64,000 nt of DNA from Streptomyces sp. 2131.1 (GTDB lineage: Bacteria; Actinomycetota; Actinomycetes; Streptomycetales; Streptomycetaceae): NCBI RefSeq assembly GCF_900105515.1, contig NZ_FNSY01000001.1:868001-932000 (forward strand), read 5' to 3'. This document shows, in pieces, positions 8,732-17,530 of this stretch. The notes under the pieces are model-generated. The model was not told the DNA's origin, did no database searches, and saw nothing but the letters and a program-made list of their open reading frames with translations. The number at the start of each line of letters is the position of its first letter. Position 1 is the first letter of the stretch. Made by a program: the position numbers and the translations under genes.

Positions 8732-10555
8732 TTGCGCGAGTTCACTGTCCCACCCATGGCGGCCGCGCCTCTCGTGGGCGGCCTCGCCGACGTGGTGTTC
8801 GACCATGCCGACGAGGAGCCGCACCGGGTCGCGCTCGGCCGAAAAGACGCGGAGGGCCGCTGGCAGGACGTCACGTCCGCCGCGTTCCGCGACGAGGTAC
8901 TGGCGCTGGCCAAGGGGCTGATCGCGCACGGGGTGCGGTTCGGCGACCGGGTCGCCCTGATGTCGCGTACGCGCTACGAGTGGACCCTGTTCGACTTCGC
9001 GCTGTGGGCGGTGGGCGCCCAGTCCGTGCCGGTCTACCCGACGTCCTCGGCCGAGCAGGTGCTGTGGATGCTGCACGACGCCGAGGTGTCGGCGGTCATG
9101 GTGGAGCACGAGGACCACGCGATGACGGTGGCCTCGGTAATCGACCGGCTGCCGCAGCTGAAGCGGCTGTGGCAGCTGGACGCGGGCGCGGTCGCGGAGC
9201 TGGTGGCGGCGGGCGAGTACGTCGAGGACGAGGTGGTGCACCGGCACCGGCGGGCGGTGACCCCGGAGTCGGTGGCGACCGTCATCTACACCTCGGGCAC
9301 CACGGGCCGCCCCAAGGGCTGTGTACTCACGCACGCCAATTTCATGTTCGAGACGGACACCATGGCCTCGCGCTGGGAGTCGGTCTTCCACTCCAGACCG
9401 GGTGACGAGGCGGCGACGCTGCTCTTCCTGCCGCTGGCGCACGTCTTCGGGCGGATGGTGGAGGTCACCGCGATCCGGGGCCGGGTCAAGCTCGGGCACC
9501 AGCCGGAACTGTCGGCCAAGGCCCTGATGCCGGACCTGGTCACGTTCCGGCCCACGTTCATCCTGGCGGTGCCGTACATCTTCGAGAAGGTCTTCAACGC
9601 GGCCCGGCGCAAGGCCGAGGCCGAGGGCAGGGCGGGGCCGTTCGACAAAGCCGTGGACATCGCGGTGAAGTACGCGGAGGCGATGGAGGCGCGGGCGTTC
9701 GGCACCGGCCCCGGGCCTTCGGCCGGGCTGCGGATGCAGCACCAGTTCTTCGACAAGGTCGTCTACAAGAAGGTCCGCGACGCGATGGGCGGCCGCATCC
9801 GGCACGCCATGTCGGGCGGCTCGGGCATGGAGCGCACCCTCGGGCTGTTCTTCGCGGGCGCCGGAGTGACGGTGTACGAGGGCTACGGGCTGACCGAGAC
9901 GACGGCCGCGGCCACCGCGAACCCCCCGGAGCGCACCCGGTACGGCACGGTCGGGCAGCCGATCCCCGGCACGACGGTGCACATCGCGGAGGACGGCGAG
10001 GTGTGGGTCCACGGGAGCCATGTGTTCGGCGGCTATCTCGGCGACCCGAAGGCCACCGACGCGGTGCTCAACGATGGCTGGCTGGCCACCGGTGACCTGG
10101 GTGCGCTGGACGAGGACGGCTATCTGACGATCACCGGGCGGAAGAAGGAGATCCTGGTGACGTCCGGCGGCAAGAGCGTGTCGCCGGCCGCCCTGGAGGA
10201 GCGGGTGCGGGCGCATCCGCTGGTGGCGCAGTGCATCGTAGTCGGCAACGACCGGCCATACGTCGCGGCGCTGGTCACCGTCGACCAGGAGGCGGTGGAG
10301 CACTGGCTCGCCATGCAGGGGCGGCAGACGCTGTCACCGGGCGAGCTGGTGCGCGACCCGGACCTGGAGATGGAGGTGCGCCGCGCGGTGGTGGCGGCGA
10401 ACACCGCGGTCTCGCAGGCGGAGTCCATTCGTACGTTCCGCATCCTGGCGCACCAGTTCAGCGAGCAGCACGGGCTGCTCACGCCGTCGCTGAAGCTGAA
10501 GCGGAAGGCGATCGAGGCTGCGTACGAGGCCGAGGTCGACGCGCTGTACCGCTGA
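8732..10555 (+). CDS. AMP-dependent long-chain acyl-CoA synthetase (FadD15-like)
   Basis: A 607-residue ANL-superfamily enzyme that adenylates a fatty acid and transfers it to coenzyme A. Motifs in order: P-loop YTSGTTGRPKG near residue 190, YGLTETTAA, the hinge GDLGALDEDGYLTITGRKK and the C-terminal Lys-bearing segment. TTG 8732 is the start: AAGGAG ends 7 nt upstream, and the resulting MREFTVPP matches the usual beginning of Streptomyces members. An upstream in-frame ATG at 8705 has no such support. It stands alone and is followed by an aldo/keto reductase 92 bp later. Confidence 0.94.
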   Translation: MREFTVPPMAAAPLVGGLADVVFDHADEEPHRVALGRKDAEGRWQDVTSAAFRDEVLALAKGLIAHGVRFGDRVALMSRTRYEWTLFDFALWAVGAQSVPVYPTSSAEQVLWMLHDAEVSAVMVEHEDHAMTVASVIDRLPQLKRLWQLDAGAVAELVAAGEYVEDEVVHRHRRAVTPESVATVIYTSGTTGRPKGCVLTHANFMFETDTMASRWESVFHSRPGDEAATLLFLPLAHVFGRMVEVTAIRGRVKLGHQPELSAKALMPDLVTFRPTFILAVPYIFEKVFNAARRKAEAEGRAGPFDKAVDIAVKYAEAMEARAFGTGPGPSAGLRMQHQFFDKVVYKKVRDAMGGRIRHAMSGGSGMERTLGLFFAGAGVTVYEGYGLTETTAAATANPPERTRYGTVGQPIPGTTVHIAEDGEVWVHGSHVFGGYLGDPKATDAVLNDGWLATGDLGALDEDGYLTITGRKKEILVTSGGKSVSPAALEERVRAHPLVAQCIVVGNDRPYVAALVTVDQEAVEHWLAMQGRQTLSPGELVRDPDLEMEVRRAVVAANTAVSQAESIRTFRILAHQFSEQHGLLTPSLKLKRKAIEAAYEAEVDALYR

Positions 10556-10647
10556 CCGGACTATTTGGGCGGGACCACCGGGAATGTGTGGGCGCTCTTG
10601 ATCGTTGACGTGGGGAGTCCACCCCTCAACGTTAGGATGCTCTGCTC

Positions 10648-11484
10648 GTGAGCCAGGTCCCCTCTCTCACCCTCAACAACGGCGTCGAGATGCCCCAGCT
10701 CGGGTTCGGAGTCTGGCAGGTGCCGGACGACGAGGCGACGAAGGCGGTCGCCACCGCCATCGAGTCCGGGTACCGCAGCATCGACACCGCCGCGATCTAC
10801 CAGAACGAGACGGGTACGGGCAAGGCCATCGCAGCCTCCGGCGTCGCCCGCGACGAGCTGTTCGTGACCACCAAGCTGTGGAACAGCGAGCAGGGTTACG
10901 ACTCGACGCTGCGCGCCTTCGACGCCTCGCTGGACAAGCTGGGCCTCGACTACGTCGACCTGTACCTGATCCACTGGCCGGTGCCGGCCAAGGACGCGTA
11001 CATCGACACCTACCGGGCGTTCGAGAAGATCCACGCCGACGGCCGCGCGAAGGCCATCGGCGTGTCGAACTTCCTCCCGGAGCACCTGGAGCGCCTCCTC
11101 GGCGAGACCTCCGTGGTGCCCGTCCTCAACCAGATCGAGCTGCATCCGCAGCTCCAGCAGGCCGAGTCCCGCGCCCTGCACGCCAAGCACGGCATCCTCA
11201 CCGAGGCCTGGTCGCCGCTGGGCTCCGGCAAGGGCCTGCTGGAGGTCCCGACGGTCCTCGCGGTCGCCCGCAAGCACGGCCGTACGCCGGCGCAGGCGGT
11301 GCTCCGGTGGCACCTCCAGACGGGCAACGTGGTGATCCCGAAGTCCGTGACGCCGTCGCGGATCGCGGAGAACATCGACGTCTTCGACTTCGAGCTGGAC
11401 GCCGACGACCTGGCCGCGTTCGCCGCCCTGGACGAGGGCAAGCGCCTCGGCCCGAACCCGGGCGAGTTCAACGCCGGCGCCTGA
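10648..11484 (+). CDS. Aldo/keto reductase (AKR5-type, 2,5-diketogluconate reductase-like)
   Basis: A 278-residue TIM-barrel NADPH-dependent reductase. The catalytic tetrad is intact: Asp46 (SIDTA), Tyr51 (AIYQNE), Lys76 (TTKLWN) and His109 (LIHWPVPA). The NADPH-binding region IPKSVTPSRIAEN lies near residue 230. Start is GTG 10648 with AGGA 10 nt upstream; TTGACG at 10605 may be part of its promoter. The physiological substrate is not evident. A very strong terminator follows. Confidence 0.93.
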   Translation: MSQVPSLTLNNGVEMPQLGFGVWQVPDDEATKAVATAIESGYRSIDTAAIYQNETGTGKAIAASGVARDELFVTTKLWNSEQGYDSTLRAFDASLDKLGLDYVDLYLIHWPVPAKDAYIDTYRAFEKIHADGRAKAIGVSNFLPEHLERLLGETSVVPVLNQIELHPQLQQAESRALHAKHGILTEAWSPLGSGKGLLEVPTVLAVARKHGRTPAQAVLRWHLQTGNVVIPKSVTPSRIAENIDVFDFELDADDLAAFAALDEGKRLGPNPGEFNAGA

Positions 11485-11501
11485 CCTCCACAGCCGCACA
11501 G

Positions 11502-11545
11502 AACCGCCGCCCCCGCTCTTCGCGAAGAGCGGGGGCGGCGGTTTT
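11502..11545. terminator. Bidirectional rho-independent terminator
   Basis: A perfect 19-bp stem (11502-11520 with 11525-11543), loop CGCG, then TTTT on the plus strand. It lies between the convergent aldo/keto reductase and methyltransferase genes and can serve both. Confidence 0.9.
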
Positions 11546-11565
11546 CGCTGCCGTACGGGGACTGC

Positions 11566-12495
11566 TCAGGCGCGCCGGCCCAGGTGGAGGGTGCGGGCCA
11601 GGAGCAGGAAGACGTCGGGGCGGCGGTGGAGTCCGGCCGGGTCCTCGGGGTCCAGGAGCCGGTCGAGCACGGCGGTGTCGTCGGTGTCGAGGTGGTCGCG
11701 CAGCCCGTCGCGGCGGCGGGTGAAGTCCGCGACGACCTGTTCGCGCGCCGCGTCGCCGAGGGGCGCGGGCAGGTCGAGCAGGAAGCTGCGGGTGCCCTGC
11801 GGGGTGAGGCCCGCGGCTCCGAACAGGGCGGCCCAGTCCTCCACCTCGCGCCGGGCGTCGGGGAGTTCGGCGCGCATCCGCTGGAAGAGTTCCGCCTCGG
11901 CGGCCTCCATCCGGGCTTCGAGTCCGGGGTTGCCGAACCCGAGGTCGCGCGGGAGCTGCCGGACCTGGAGTCCGCCCTCGACGAGGGCGACGGTGCCGCC
12001 GGGGCGCAGCAGCTCGCCGAATCCGGCCAGGGCGGCGCGCTGGTCGCCCATGTGGTGCAGGGTGTTGCCGGCCCAGATCAGGTCGGCCTCGCCCAGTCCG
12101 GGGAGCCCTTCGGGGAGGGTGGCGTGCAGGGTGGTGACGCGGTCGTCGAGCCCGAGCCGGCGTGCGCGTTCCCGGGTGCGCTCCAGGAGAGCGGGGGTGC
12201 CGTCGACGGCGACGACCTCCGCGTCGGGGAAGACCTCGGCGAGGAGGCAGGCGACGACGCCGGGGCCGGCGCCGATGTCCAGGACGCGGCTGACCTTCGG
12301 CGCGGTGGGCAGGGCGGCGATCCAGCGGGCCGCCTCGGTGTACTGGGCGCTGCTGAGTTCGGCGTTCCGCTCCAGGAGCGGGGCCATGACGTCCCAGTCG
12401 GGTTCGGCCCCGCCGTGGTCGTGTCCGTGCGCGGGGCGCTCGTGGTGCAGGTCCTGGCGGCCGTGCCGGTGTCCGTGGCCGGAGTGGTTGCTCAT
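11566..12495 (-). CDS. Class I SAM-dependent methyltransferase with His-rich N-terminus
   Basis: A 309-residue methyltransferase. Motif I is VLDIGAGPGVVA near residue 70, followed by the acidic VVAVDGTP and the post-motif LIWAGNTLHHM. The first 27 residues hold nine histidines (HGHRHG, HHERP, HGHDHGG), an unusual tail that could bind a metal such as nickel, zinc or copper. The gene is coupled to the upstream AraC regulator by a 4-bp ATGA overlap, so the two are co-expressed. The substrate is unknown. Confidence 0.85.
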   Translation of the reverse strand: MSNHSGHGHRHGRQDLHHERPAHGHDHGGAEPDWDVMAPLLERNAELSSAQYTEAARWIAALPTAPKVSRVLDIGAGPGVVACLLAEVFPDAEVVAVDGTPALLERTRERARRLGLDDRVTTLHATLPEGLPGLGEADLIWAGNTLHHMGDQRAALAGFGELLRPGGTVALVEGGLQVRQLPRDLGFGNPGLEARMEAAEAELFQRMRAELPDARREVEDWAALFGAAGLTPQGTRSFLLDLPAPLGDAAREQVVADFTRRRDGLRDHLDTDDTAVLDRLLDPEDPAGLHRRPDVFLLLARTLHLGRRA

Positions 12496-13487
12496 GGCTC
12501 CAGCGTCACCACATCCGCCCCGAGGCGCAAAGTTCCTTGCTGTTCCGGCAAGCCGCCACCCTTGCGGTACTCCTGCGGGCTGACGCCCCGTACGCGCTTG
12601 AAGGCGGTGCTGAACGCGAACGCCTGGCTGTAGCCCACCTTGCGGGCCACGGCCTCCACGGTCGCGTCGGTCTCCCGCAGCAGGTCGGCCGCGACGGCGA
12701 GGCGGCGGCCGGTGAGGTACGCCATCGGGGGCTCCCCCACCAGCTCGGTGAACCGCCGGGCGAGCGCGGCCCGCGAGACGCCCGCCTTCGCGGCAAGGCC
12801 GGCGACCGTCCAGGGGTGTGCGGGCTCGTCGCGCAGCAGGCGGAGCGCCTGGCCGACGACGGGGTCACCCATGGCCATGTACCAGCCCGGGGCTTCGGCG
12901 CCGGGGCGGGAGAACCAGGTGCGCAGCGCGTCGACGAGGAGGAGGTCCAGGAGCCGGTCGAGCATCAGGCTCTGGCCCGGCTCGTCGCGCGCGATCTCGT
13001 CGCCGAGCAGGGCGAGGACGGGGCCGGTGCGGCCGCCGGCGGGCAGGACGAGCAGCGGGGGCAGGGCGTCGAGCAGCCGGCCGCTGATCTCGCCGTCGAG
13101 GAGGTAGGTGCCGACCAGGACGGCCGCCGAGCCGTCGAGGGCGTTGCCCCAGGTCCGTACGCCCAGCTCCATGGACTGGGAGAGGGGCTCGCCGCGCAGG
13201 GTGGCGCAGCTGCCGCCGGGGCCGATGCGGGCGCGGGGTTCGGTGTCGGGGCGGTCGGCGACGGTGTACGGCTCCGGGCCGCGGGCCACGGCCAGGTCGC
13301 CGGGGCGCAGCAGGACGGGCTCGGCGTCCCCGTCGGGCACGATCCACGCCTCGCCGGCGGTCACGGCCATCAGGCAGAGCGGGGCGCGGTCCTCGATCCG
13401 GACGGACCAGGGGGGCTCCATCACCATCCGCAGGAGTAACGCCCCACGGGCCCGGGGCCCGTCCAACAGTTCGGCCAGTGCATCCAT
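12492..13487 (-). CDS. AraC family transcriptional regulator (cupin-type, contains a TTA codon)
   Basis: A 331-residue AraC regulator. The N-terminal half is a cupin-like ligand domain (Cupin_6 type: CLMAVTAGEAWIV, LLRPGDLAVARGPEPY). The C-terminal 100 residues hold two helix-turn-helix motifs (WTVAGLAAKAGVSRAALARR and the VEAVARKVGYSQAFAFS segment). Leu17 is encoded by TTA (13437-13439), so full translation should need the developmental tRNA bldA. ATG 13487 has no ribosome site but has a TACGCT hexamer 6 nt upstream, which suggests a leaderless mRNA. In such pairs the divergent NmrA-like gene is usually the target. Confidence 0.9.
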   Translation of the reverse strand: MDALAELLDGPRARGALLLRMVMEPPWSVRIEDRAPLCLMAVTAGEAWIVPDGDAEPVLLRPGDLAVARGPEPYTVADRPDTEPRARIGPGGSCATLRGEPLSQSMELGVRTWGNALDGSAAVLVGTYLLDGEISGRLLDALPPLLVLPAGGRTGPVLALLGDEIARDEPGQSLMLDRLLDLLLVDALRTWFSRPGAEAPGWYMAMGDPVVGQALRLLRDEPAHPWTVAGLAAKAGVSRAALARRFTELVGEPPMAYLTGRRLAVAADLLRETDATVEAVARKVGYSQAFAFSTAFKRVRGVSPQEYRKGGGLPEQQGTLRLGADVVTLEP

Positions 13488-13499
13488 GGCAGCAGCGTA
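13488..13499 (-). promoter_or_regulatory. Putative leaderless promoter of the AraC gene (-10 box)
   Basis: TACGCT (complement of 13494-13499) lies 6 nt before the ATG, which would put the transcription start at the start codon. No ribosome site is present. Confidence 0.5.
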
Positions 13500-13568
13500 G
13501 ACGCAGGCGTAGGGAGCCGAGAGCCTCGGGGATGGAGGCGGCGGGAGGGTGCGGGAGAGGCTGTGGTC

Positions 13569-14441
13569 ATGACGGAAGAGACGCGGAACACGACACAGGA
13601 ATCCACCGGCACGGGCCTGGTGCTGGTGACGAGCGGGACGGGCAAGACGGGGCGCCGGGTGGTGGAGCGGCTGACCGCACGGGGTGTGCCGGTGCGGGTG
13701 GGTTCGCGCCGCAGCGAGGTTCCCTTCGACTGGTCGGACGAGTCGGGATGGGAGGCGGCGCTGAGCGGTGCGGAGGCGGCCTACGTCGCGTACGTCCCCG
13801 ACCTGGGGGCTCCCGGGGCGCCCGCGGCCATGACGGCGTTCGGAGAGGTGGCGCGGCGGTGCGGGGTGCGCCGGCTGGTGCTGCTGTCGGGGCGGGGCGA
13901 GCCGGACGCGGCGGTGGCGGAGGAGGCGCTGCGCGCGGCTGCCGGGGGCGCCGAACTGACGGTGGTGCGCTCGGCGTTCTTCACCCAGAACTTCAGCGAG
14001 GGCGCCATGCTGGACGGGGTGCTCGGCGGGGAGCTGGTGTTCCCGGCGGCCGACACCGCCGAGCCGTTCGTCGACGCGGACGACCTGGCCGATGTGGCTA
14101 CGGCCGCGCTGTGCGGGGAGCGCGTCGGGGGCCCGGTCGTGGAGCTGACCGGCCCCCGGGCGCTGACCTTCACGGAGGTGGCCGCGGAGATCGCGGCCGC
14201 GACGGGCCGCGAGGTCCGCTATGTGGCGCTGACCGGCGCCGAGTACGAGGAGATGCTCGTCGGGTTCGGCGCACCGAGGGAGGAAGCGGCGTTCCTGGCG
14301 GGGCTGTTCACGTCGCTCCTCGACGGGCACAACGCGGCGGTCACGGACGGCGTGAAGCAGGCGCTGGGCCGCGACCCGAAGTCGTTCACGGAGTACGCGT
14401 CGGAGGCGGCCCTGGAAGGCTTCTGGAGCGTGCGGCCGTGA
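13569..14441 (+). CDS. NmrA-like NAD(P)-binding protein
   Basis: A 290-residue short-chain-dehydrogenase-fold protein of the NmrA/atypical SDR group. The nucleotide-binding loop reads VTSGTGKTGRRV. Residues 85-130 carry RLVLLSGRG, and the later VRSAFFTQNFSEG and FVDADDLADVA segments match NmrA/ergot-alkaloid-type reductases. ATG 13569 has GGGAGAGG 8 nt upstream. It is divergent from the AraC gene, 81 bp apart, so it is the likely regulated gene. Whether it is an enzyme or a redox sensor cannot be told. Confidence 0.87.
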   Translation: MTEETRNTTQESTGTGLVLVTSGTGKTGRRVVERLTARGVPVRVGSRRSEVPFDWSDESGWEAALSGAEAAYVAYVPDLGAPGAPAAMTAFGEVARRCGVRRLVLLSGRGEPDAAVAEEALRAAAGGAELTVVRSAFFTQNFSEGAMLDGVLGGELVFPAADTAEPFVDADDLADVATAALCGERVGGPVVELTGPRALTFTEVAAEIAAATGREVRYVALTGAEYEEMLVGFGAPREEAAFLAGLFTSLLDGHNAAVTDGVKQALGRDPKSFTEYASEAALEGFWSVRP

Positions 14442-14483
14442 CGCGGCGGGGCGGCGGCCGGATCGCCCGGCCGTCGCCCCGGC

Positions 14484-15233
14484 TCAGCCGGCCGCTCCGC
14501 GGCGCAGGACCAGCAGCCGGTACTCGGGGTCGGCGCGCCGCCGTTCCTGGTCCGGCAGCGTCTCCAGGGTCCGGGCGAGGTCTTCGGCGGCCCCGCCGGG
14601 CAGGGCCAGGCGTGAGGCGTAGTAGCCGCCTCGCACGGCGCGGGCCGCGCTCTGCGGGGTTCGGCCCTGTCCGTGGCCGGGGAAGAACGCGTCCCCGGTG
14701 GCCTCCAGACCGGCTTCGGCCGCGTACGCGACGACCAGGTCCGTACCGTCGGACGGGGTCGGCGCCAGGTACGGGGTGAACGCCTCGTCGATGTCGCTGC
14801 CCACGTCGTGGCAGGCGTCCTTGTCCACGGTGGTGACGAACACCCCGCCCGGCCGCAGCACCCGCGCGGCCTCGGCCACCACCGCCCGGACCGCGCCCTC
14901 CTCGCGCAGCAGGTGCAGCAGCCACACCGCGGTGACCGCGTCCACCGATGCGTCGGGCAGGGGCAGCCGGCGGGCGTCGGCGAGCACGACGGCGCCGACG
15001 CGCTGCCGGGCGACGCGGGCCATGCCGTGCGAGGCGTCGGCACCGGTCACCCGCAGACCCGGGCGGCCGGCGGCGACACGCCCCGTGACCAGGCCGGTAC
15101 CGCAGCCGATGTCCAGCAGGGAGCGGGCGGTGTCCGGCAGCAGACGGAGCACGGCGGCGGCCGCCGACTCGGCCCGGGGCAGCCCGCCGCGCGTGGCGTC
15201 GTAGACGGCGGCTTCTCTGTCGTAGTCCAGCAT
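14484..15233 (-). CDS. Class I SAM-dependent methyltransferase
   Basis: A methyltransferase of about 249 residues. The N-terminus MLDYDREAAVYDATRGG is followed by motif I LLDIGCGTGLVTGRV, then VTGADASHGM and the post-motif DAVTAVWLLHLL. ATG 15233 is preferred because GGAG lies about 9 nt upstream; ATG 15263 would add ten residues but has its purine stretch directly against the codon. It converges on the NmrA-like gene and diverges from the LysR gene. The substrate is unknown. Confidence 0.85.
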   Translation of the reverse strand: MLDYDREAAVYDATRGGLPRAESAAAAVLRLLPDTARSLLDIGCGTGLVTGRVAAGRPGLRVTGADASHGMARVARQRVGAVVLADARRLPLPDASVDAVTAVWLLHLLREEGAVRAVVAEAARVLRPGGVFVTTVDKDACHDVGSDIDEAFTPYLAPTPSDGTDLVVAYAAEAGLEATGDAFFPGHGQGRTPQSAARAVRGGYYASRLALPGGAAEDLARTLETLPDQERRRADPEYRLLVLRRGAAG

Positions 15234-15300
15234 CAGGGGCGACTCCAAGCCATGTGCGGACATCCCTCTGTCCGAACTAGAGGTCTAAACCAACGACGTA

Positions 15301-15335
15301 TTGCCGTGCGGCCACCGGCACCATAACGTGCGCTG
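15301..15335 (+). promoter_or_regulatory. Putative leaderless promoter of the LysR gene
   Basis: TTGCCG (15301-15306), 17-nt spacer, TAACGT (15324-15329), then 6 nt to the ATG at 15336. There is no ribosome site, so transcription probably begins at the start codon. Confidence 0.5.
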
Positions 15336-16298
15336 ATGGAGCTGGAGTTGCGGCATCTGCGAACCGTACGTGCCATCGCCGACACCGGCAGCCTGACCAA
15401 GGCCGCCACCGCGCTGGGCCTCGCGCAGCCCGCGCTCAGCGCGCAGCTTCGGCGGATCGAGAAGGCCTTGGGCGGCCCGCTGTTCGACCGGGACCACACG
15501 GGCGCGCGGGCGACTCCGCTGGGCGAACTCGTGCTGGAGCGGGCCCGGGTGGTGCTGCCCGCCGTCAGCGAACTCCAGGAGGAGGCGGTGCGGTTCGCCA
15601 ACACGATGGGGACCGTGGAGCGGTTCCGGCTGGGCGGTACGCACGGCCCGCTCCTCGGCGGGCTCGTCGACCGGCTGGCCGCCGCGTACCCGGCCGCGCC
15701 GGTGTCCACGTACACATCCTGGTCGGTGGACGAGATCGCCTCGCAACTGGTGGACGGACGGCTGGACTTCGCGCTGATCGGGACCTGCGGCGAGAGCGCG
15801 CCGCCGGACGCGGACCGGCTGGAGTGGCAGGTCGTCGGCATCGACCCGGTCTTCGTGATGCTGCCGGAGTCCCATCCGCTGGCCGGGCGGGACGAGTTGG
15901 AGCTGTCCGAACTGGCCGGCGAGTGCTGGGCGGACGTGCCGGGCGACGGCTGCTTCGCGGACTGTTTCGTCGCGGCGTGCGCCCGGGCCGGCTTCAGCCC
16001 GGTGTCCGTCTACGAGACGGACACGACGTCCGTCGTCCACCTCGTCCAGGTGGGGCGGGCGGTCGGGCTGTGCCGGGCGACGTTCCCGCCGACCCCGGGG
16101 GTGGTGACGCGCCCGGTCGTCGGGGCGCCGCTCAGCTGGCGCCATCTGCTGGGCAGGCACCCGCGCTCGGCCGCCGCGTCGGCGGCGGCCGGAGCGGTGA
16201 GCGGGCACACCCGGGCGGCGTACGCCCAGGCGGTGGGGCGCAGCGAGAGCTACACGCGCTGGCTCGCCACGCACCCGGGCTTCGGCGCCGCGTCCTGA
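15336..16298 (+). CDS. LysR family transcriptional regulator
   Basis: A 320-residue LysR regulator. Residues 1-62 form the winged helix (MELELRHLRTVRAIADTGSL, with AQPALSAQLRRIE as recognition helix), followed by the periplasmic-binding-like sensor domain. It is divergent from the methyltransferase at 14484-15233, a typical arrangement with a target. Its stop lies 4 bp from that of the convergent pterin dehydratase gene, with no room for a terminator. Confidence 0.93.
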   Translation: MELELRHLRTVRAIADTGSLTKAATALGLAQPALSAQLRRIEKALGGPLFDRDHTGARATPLGELVLERARVVLPAVSELQEEAVRFANTMGTVERFRLGGTHGPLLGGLVDRLAAAYPAAPVSTYTSWSVDEIASQLVDGRLDFALIGTCGESAPPDADRLEWQVVGIDPVFVMLPESHPLAGRDELELSELAGECWADVPGDGCFADCFVAACARAGFSPVSVYETDTTSVVHLVQVGRAVGLCRATFPPTPGVVTRPVVGAPLSWRHLLGRHPRSAAASAAAGAVSGHTRAAYAQAVGRSESYTRWLATHPGFGAAS

Positions 16299-16302
16299 CG
16301 GC

Positions 16303-16608
16303 TCACTCGGCGCCGTGGCCCGGCGCCACCGCCGCGACCCGGGCGGCGAGGCCGAGGTCCTTCTCGGTGACCTTGCCGCCCGCGTCGTGGGAGTTCACGG
16401 TCAGCGCGACGGTGTTGTAGCCGAGCGTCAGGTCGCTGTGGTGGTTCAGCTCGTCCTGGATCGCGGCGACGTGCATCGCGAGTGCGGCGGCGGCGAAGTG
16501 CGAGGGCAGCCGGTAGGTGCGTCCGATCCGGTCGCCCTCCAGCGACCAGCCGGGCAGTTCGCGCAGCCGGTCCTCGATCTCGTTCTGCGGCAGCGGTGCG
16601 GCGGGCAT
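16303..16608 (-). CDS. 4a-hydroxytetrahydrobiopterin dehydratase (PCD/DCoH)
   Basis: A 101-residue protein of full family length. It dehydrates 4a-hydroxytetrahydrobiopterin produced by aromatic amino-acid hydroxylases, regenerating the pterin cofactor. The signature LNHHSDLTLGYNTVALTVN contains the paired active-site histidines, and the C-terminal GGKVTEKDLGLA is also conserved. ATG 16608 has GGGAG 8 nt upstream. No pterin-dependent hydroxylase is nearby. Confidence 0.93.
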   Translation of the reverse strand: MPAAPLPQNEIEDRLRELPGWSLEGDRIGRTYRLPSHFAAAALAMHVAAIQDELNHHSDLTLGYNTVALTVNSHDAGGKVTEKDLGLAARVAAVAPGHGAE

Positions 16609-16658
16609 GGGCGGCTCCCTCACTGGTGATCGATGCGGGTCGGCGGTGCCGGTGACGT

Positions 16659-16670
16659 TACGGTCTCCTC
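16659..16670 (+). promoter_or_regulatory. Putative leaderless promoter of the MmyB-type regulator (-10 box)
   Basis: TACGGT at 16659-16664 lies 6 nt before the ATG at 16671, with no ribosome site. Confidence 0.45.
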
Positions 16671-17480
16671 ATGACAACTGTCGCGCTCGACACGGGGGTA
16701 GGGCCACTGCTGCGCAGCTGGCGGGAGCGGCGCCGGATCAGCCAGCTGGAGCTCGCACTGCGGGCCGGCTCGTCGGCACGGCACATCTCGTTCGTCGAGA
16801 CGGGGCGTTCCCGCCCCAGCGAGGAGATGGTGCTGCGGCTGGCCGAGCATCTGGAGGTGCCGGTCCGGGAGCGCAACGCCCTGCTGGTGGTGGCGGGTTA
16901 CGCCCCGCACTACGCGGAGACCGCGCTCGACGACCCGGCGATGGGGGCGCTGCGGGACGGCCTGGACCGGCTGCTGCGGGGCTACGACCCGTACCCCGCG
17001 TTCGTCGTGGACGGGACGTACACGGTGGTGGCGGCCAATCAGGGGATGACCCGGCTGCTGGACGGCGTGCCGGACCACCTGCTCGCCCCGCCGTTGAACG
17101 CGATGCGGCTCACCCTGCACCCGGAGGGCCTGGCGCCGCGCATCCTGAACCTGCGCGCGTGGCGGGCGGACCTCCTCGCGCAGATGGAGCGCCAGATCGC
17201 GCTGGTCCGTTCGGCGGAGCTGCGCGAGCTGTACGAGGAGGTCGCGGGCTACCCCGTCCCGGCGGGCCGGGACGGGGAAGGGGACTGGGAGCCGCCCTCG
17301 GCGTCCGTGCCGTTCGCCCTGCCCCTGGTGATCGAGCACGACGGGCGGGTCCTGTCGTTCGTCGCCTCGATCGCGACGTTCAACACGCCGATGGACGTCA
17401 CGGTCGCGGAGCTGGCCATCGAGACGCTGCTGCCGGCCGACCCGGAGACCGCCGCGTATCTGCGCTCGCTCGTGCCCTGA
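16671..17480 (+). CDS. Helix-turn-helix regulator with MmyB-like ligand domain
   Basis: A 269-residue regulator. Residues 12-65 form an XRE-type helix-turn-helix (RRRISQLELALRAGSSARHI, then SFVETGRSRPS). The rest is the MmyB-like PAS-type domain seen in actinobacterial regulators that often control a divergent dehydrogenase. Here the divergent neighbour, 62 bp away, is the pterin dehydratase. Family members have been proposed to sense fatty acids; nothing here confirms the ligand. Confidence 0.9.
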   Translation: MTTVALDTGVGPLLRSWRERRRISQLELALRAGSSARHISFVETGRSRPSEEMVLRLAEHLEVPVRERNALLVVAGYAPHYAETALDDPAMGALRDGLDRLLRGYDPYPAFVVDGTYTVVAANQGMTRLLDGVPDHLLAPPLNAMRLTLHPEGLAPRILNLRAWRADLLAQMERQIALVRSAELRELYEEVAGYPVPAGRDGEGDWEPPSASVPFALPLVIEHDGRVLSFVASIATFNTPMDVTVAELAIETLLPADPETAAYLRSLVP

Positions 17481-17483
17481 GGA

Positions 17484-17528
17484 CGTACGGGCCCGTGTCC
17501 GCCGGTGCGGGAGACACGGGCCCGTACG
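17484..17528. terminator. Bidirectional terminator hairpin
   Basis: A perfect 16-bp stem (17484-17499 with 17513-17528) and a 13-nt loop between the convergent MmyB-type gene and secDF. Confidence 0.8.
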
Positions 17529-17530
17529 CG

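Noticed and set aside
8395..8913. 172-codon minus-strand open frame across the symporter/synthetase gap
   Set aside because: It overlaps the well-supported start of the acyl-CoA synthetase, is Arg/Ser-rich and has no ribosome site or domain.
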